Below are positions 62,569 through 64,000 of a stretch of DNA of 64,000 nucleotides, one piece after another. Origin of the DNA: Ulvibacter sp. MAR_2010_11 (GTDB taxonomy: Bacteria; Bacteroidota; Bacteroidia; Flavobacteriales; Flavobacteriaceae); assembly GCF_002813135.1 (NCBI RefSeq), contig NZ_PHTY01000001.1, positions 739,501 through 803,500 of the forward strand, read 5' to 3'. Positions within the stretch are counted from its first letter, which is position 1. Each line of letters begins with the position of its first letter. Both the position numbers and the translations under genes were made by a program. The notes below the pieces were generated by a model. It searched no databases. It saw only the letters and a program-made list of their open reading frames with translations, and was not told where the DNA came from.

Positions 62569-63369
62569 TTACAAATAAGAAACGTTGAACTGTCCCAAAG
62601 AAACAATAGTTGTTCCTGTATCGAATGAAAAGGTTCCTTTTATGGTTTTGGAAGCAACATTATGCTCCACGATAATAAAAGTACCTGCCTGTGCTGTTTG
62701 GGTCCCGGCACCGTTGGTTAATGTGGCCTGAAAACCTGCCATAGGCAAGATGTGTGTTCCCGATGTAATTTCGATGGGCATGCGCAGCAAAATAGTTGTT
62801 GAAGAAGTACTTCCCGTAATAATGATATTATTTCCGGTATTTGCAGCAGCCACTGTAAATGCATTAAAAGGGGTTCCATTAATTTGGGCGACAAAAGTCC
62901 CTGCATTGGTGGGTTCGTTATCGTCTGAAGCGACAGGAAATTTCACTTCAAAAAAGAGTCCTTTTTGAGCGACAATCGTATCTATTCCGGCCAATACCGA
63001 TGTAAATTTAAATGTTCCTGTAAGTAACCCACAAGAAATGCATCTATCGGTTAGTATTATCTCACCACTACCTTCAGGATTGGAAGAATAAATATTTCCA
63101 TTAGCATCCTCGAAGGTCGCGTAGTTAGGCTGGCCTGCTCCTAAAGGATAAATTCCTAACTGGGCTTTATTAATATGTAAGGTAAGTGTTTCATCCTGAG
63201 TAACACCCAGAATGTTAAACGAACCGTCTTCGTTTTCTATTGCACGAGCATCGATCGCCTTAAAAAAGATATTGTCAAGTTCGGTTTGTAATGCCGGACT
63301 GTTGGTTTGAGTATCTTCACAACCCGATAAAAGAATTGCTGCAAAAATGATAAGTATAAAATGTCTCAT
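62569..63369 (-). CDS. DUF6252 lipoprotein
   Basis: A 266-residue lipoprotein (lipobox LLSGCEDTQ at Cys17). The region NFFKAIDARAIENEDGSFNILG and the C-terminal half (TFVAQINGTPFNAF, TIKGTFSFDTG) match the DUF6252 family of flavobacterial periplasmic lipoproteins of unknown role. A TACATTTG -7 element (complement of 63397-63404) lies upstream of its start and is divergent from the rpsP promoter. Confidence 0.85.
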   Translation of the reverse strand: MRHFILIIFAAILLSGCEDTQTNSPALQTELDNIFFKAIDARAIENEDGSFNILGVTQDETLTLHINKAQLGIYPLGAGQPNYATFEDANGNIYSSNPEGSGEIILTDRCISCGLLTGTFKFTSVLAGIDTIVAQKGLFFEVKFPVASDDNEPTNAGTFVAQINGTPFNAFTVAAANTGNNIIITGSTSSTTILLRMPIEITSGTHILPMAGFQATLTNGAGTQTAQAGTFIIVEHNVASKTIKGTFSFDTGTTIVSLGQFNVSYL

Positions 63370-63423
63370 AATGATTTGGGCATTTATGGTATGTCACAAA
63401 TGTAAAAGAAAAAGTTTAATCTA

Positions 63424-63455
63424 TTGAATTTCAGAAAAAAAATATAGTATCTTTG
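63424..63455 (+). promoter_or_regulatory. rpsP promoter
   Basis: TTG (63424-63426) and TATCTTTG (63448-63455) separated by 21 bp form a consensus Bacteroidota promoter, 48 bp before the rpsP start. A small hairpin GGGGT/ACCCC (63474-63488) lies in the leader. Confidence 0.8.
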
Positions 63456-63502
63456 CCGTCCTTAATTATAACCGGGGTCGTGAACCCCAAAAATTAATTT
63501 TT

Positions 63503-64000
63503 ATGCCTGTAAAGATCAGATTACAAAGACACGGTAAGAAAGGGAAGCCTTATTACTGGATCGTAGCCGCAGATGCGCGCTCAAAAAGAGATGGTAAATA
63601 CCTTGATAAATTAGGAATTTACAATCCAACAGTTAACCCTGCACAAATCGAAATTGACGTTGATGGTGCAGTAAAATGGCTTCAAAACGGAGCACAACCA
63701 ACCGATACTGCAAGAGCAATCCTTTCGTATAAAGGAGTGTTATTAAAGCATCACCTTGCCGGTGGTGTGCGTAAAGGAGCGTTAACCGAAGAACAAGCCG
63801 AAGAAAAATTCAACGCATGGTTGGAAGAAAAAGCAACTGCTGTTGATAACAAGCGTGCTAAACTTTCTGATGCTCAGAAAAAAGCAAAAGCCGAAGCACT
63901 TGCTGCTGAAAAAGTAGTAAACGAAAAACGTACTGCCGATGCTGCTGCTGCACTAGCCCCTGCTGAAGAAGAAGTAGCTGCCGAAGAGGTTGCTGCTGAA
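63503..64000 (+). CDS. rpsP: 30S ribosomal protein S16 (partial, 3' end outside window)
   Basis: 166 codons of S16 are visible with the start ATG at 63503: MPVKIRLQRHGKKGKPYYWI, then KYLDKLGIYNPTVNP and a long Lys/Ala/Glu-rich C-terminal extension typical of Bacteroidota S16. The gene continues past the window, so its operon partners (often rimM and others) are not seen. Confidence 0.95.
   Translation, partial: MPVKIRLQRHGKKGKPYYWIVAADARSKRDGKYLDKLGIYNPTVNPAQIEIDVDGAVKWLQNGAQPTDTARAILSYKGVLLKHHLAGGVRKGALTEEQAEEKFNAWLEEKATAVDNKRAKLSDAQKKAKAEALAAEKVVNEKRTADAAAALAPAEEEVAAEEVAAE

Overview
The window looks like a chromosome segment of a marine-type Flavobacteriaceae bacterium (phylum Bacteroidota). 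The evidence is low GC, start sites preceded by the Bacteroidota -7 element TAnnTTTG, type IX secretion (T9SS) C-terminal sorting domains, several secreted proteins with the QVGI(N/G)T start motif, CRTAC1/FG-GAP and TPR surface proteins, and a DnaE with an N-terminal DnaQ-like exonuclease.

Layout. 0-17 kb is mostly housekeeping: a partial DapA-family lyase divergent from an AraC regulator, small conserved proteins, HemW, RuvC, a flippase-like/GT2 pair, a BlaI-M56 signalling pair with its operator, a T9SS LRR protein, a nitroreductase and a GT4-GT9 fusion. 17-23 kb holds a (D/E)DGYY repeat protein and a signalling block: response regulator, PAS kinase, STAS-like protein and a four-PAS sigma-54 activator. 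24-33 kb carries four QVGI secreted proteins, a TPR protein and a CRTAC1 protein.

33.5-48.8 kb is the most interesting region. A five-gene operon encodes a receiver, an H-NOX (heme NO/O2 sensor), a multi-PAS histidine kinase, an Hpt protein and a LytTR response regulator. It is followed by a secreted-fibre-like locus: a pilin-like protein, a two-domain Ig chaperone-like protein, a 1129-residue usher-like outer-membrane protein and two more pilin-like proteins. Next come a C1q-like QVG protein, an isochorismatase-family hydrolase and a GAF kinase closely related to the H-NOX kinase. Five promoters in this region share a pair of 21-bp-spaced boxes (about ATTCGTCTACAC, then about WCGAAAT). The upstream box lies 56-57 bp before a TAnnTTTG-like element in every case. 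I infer that the LytTR regulator binds these boxes, so that gas sensing controls the surface structure.

49-58 kb has a decayed T9SS gene, tRNA-Asp, a family of related terminator hairpins, heptanucleotide minisatellites, DUF58, ClpP and thioredoxin. A likely acquired module at 53.7-58.0 kb combines a 5-methylcytosine methyltransferase, a protein carrying both an Hsp90/MORC-like ATPase and a histidine-kinase module, a receiver-like protein and a truncated Vsr endonuclease. It is a candidate defence or epigenetic system. The window closes with dnaE, a DUF6252 lipoprotein and rpsP, which runs off the end.
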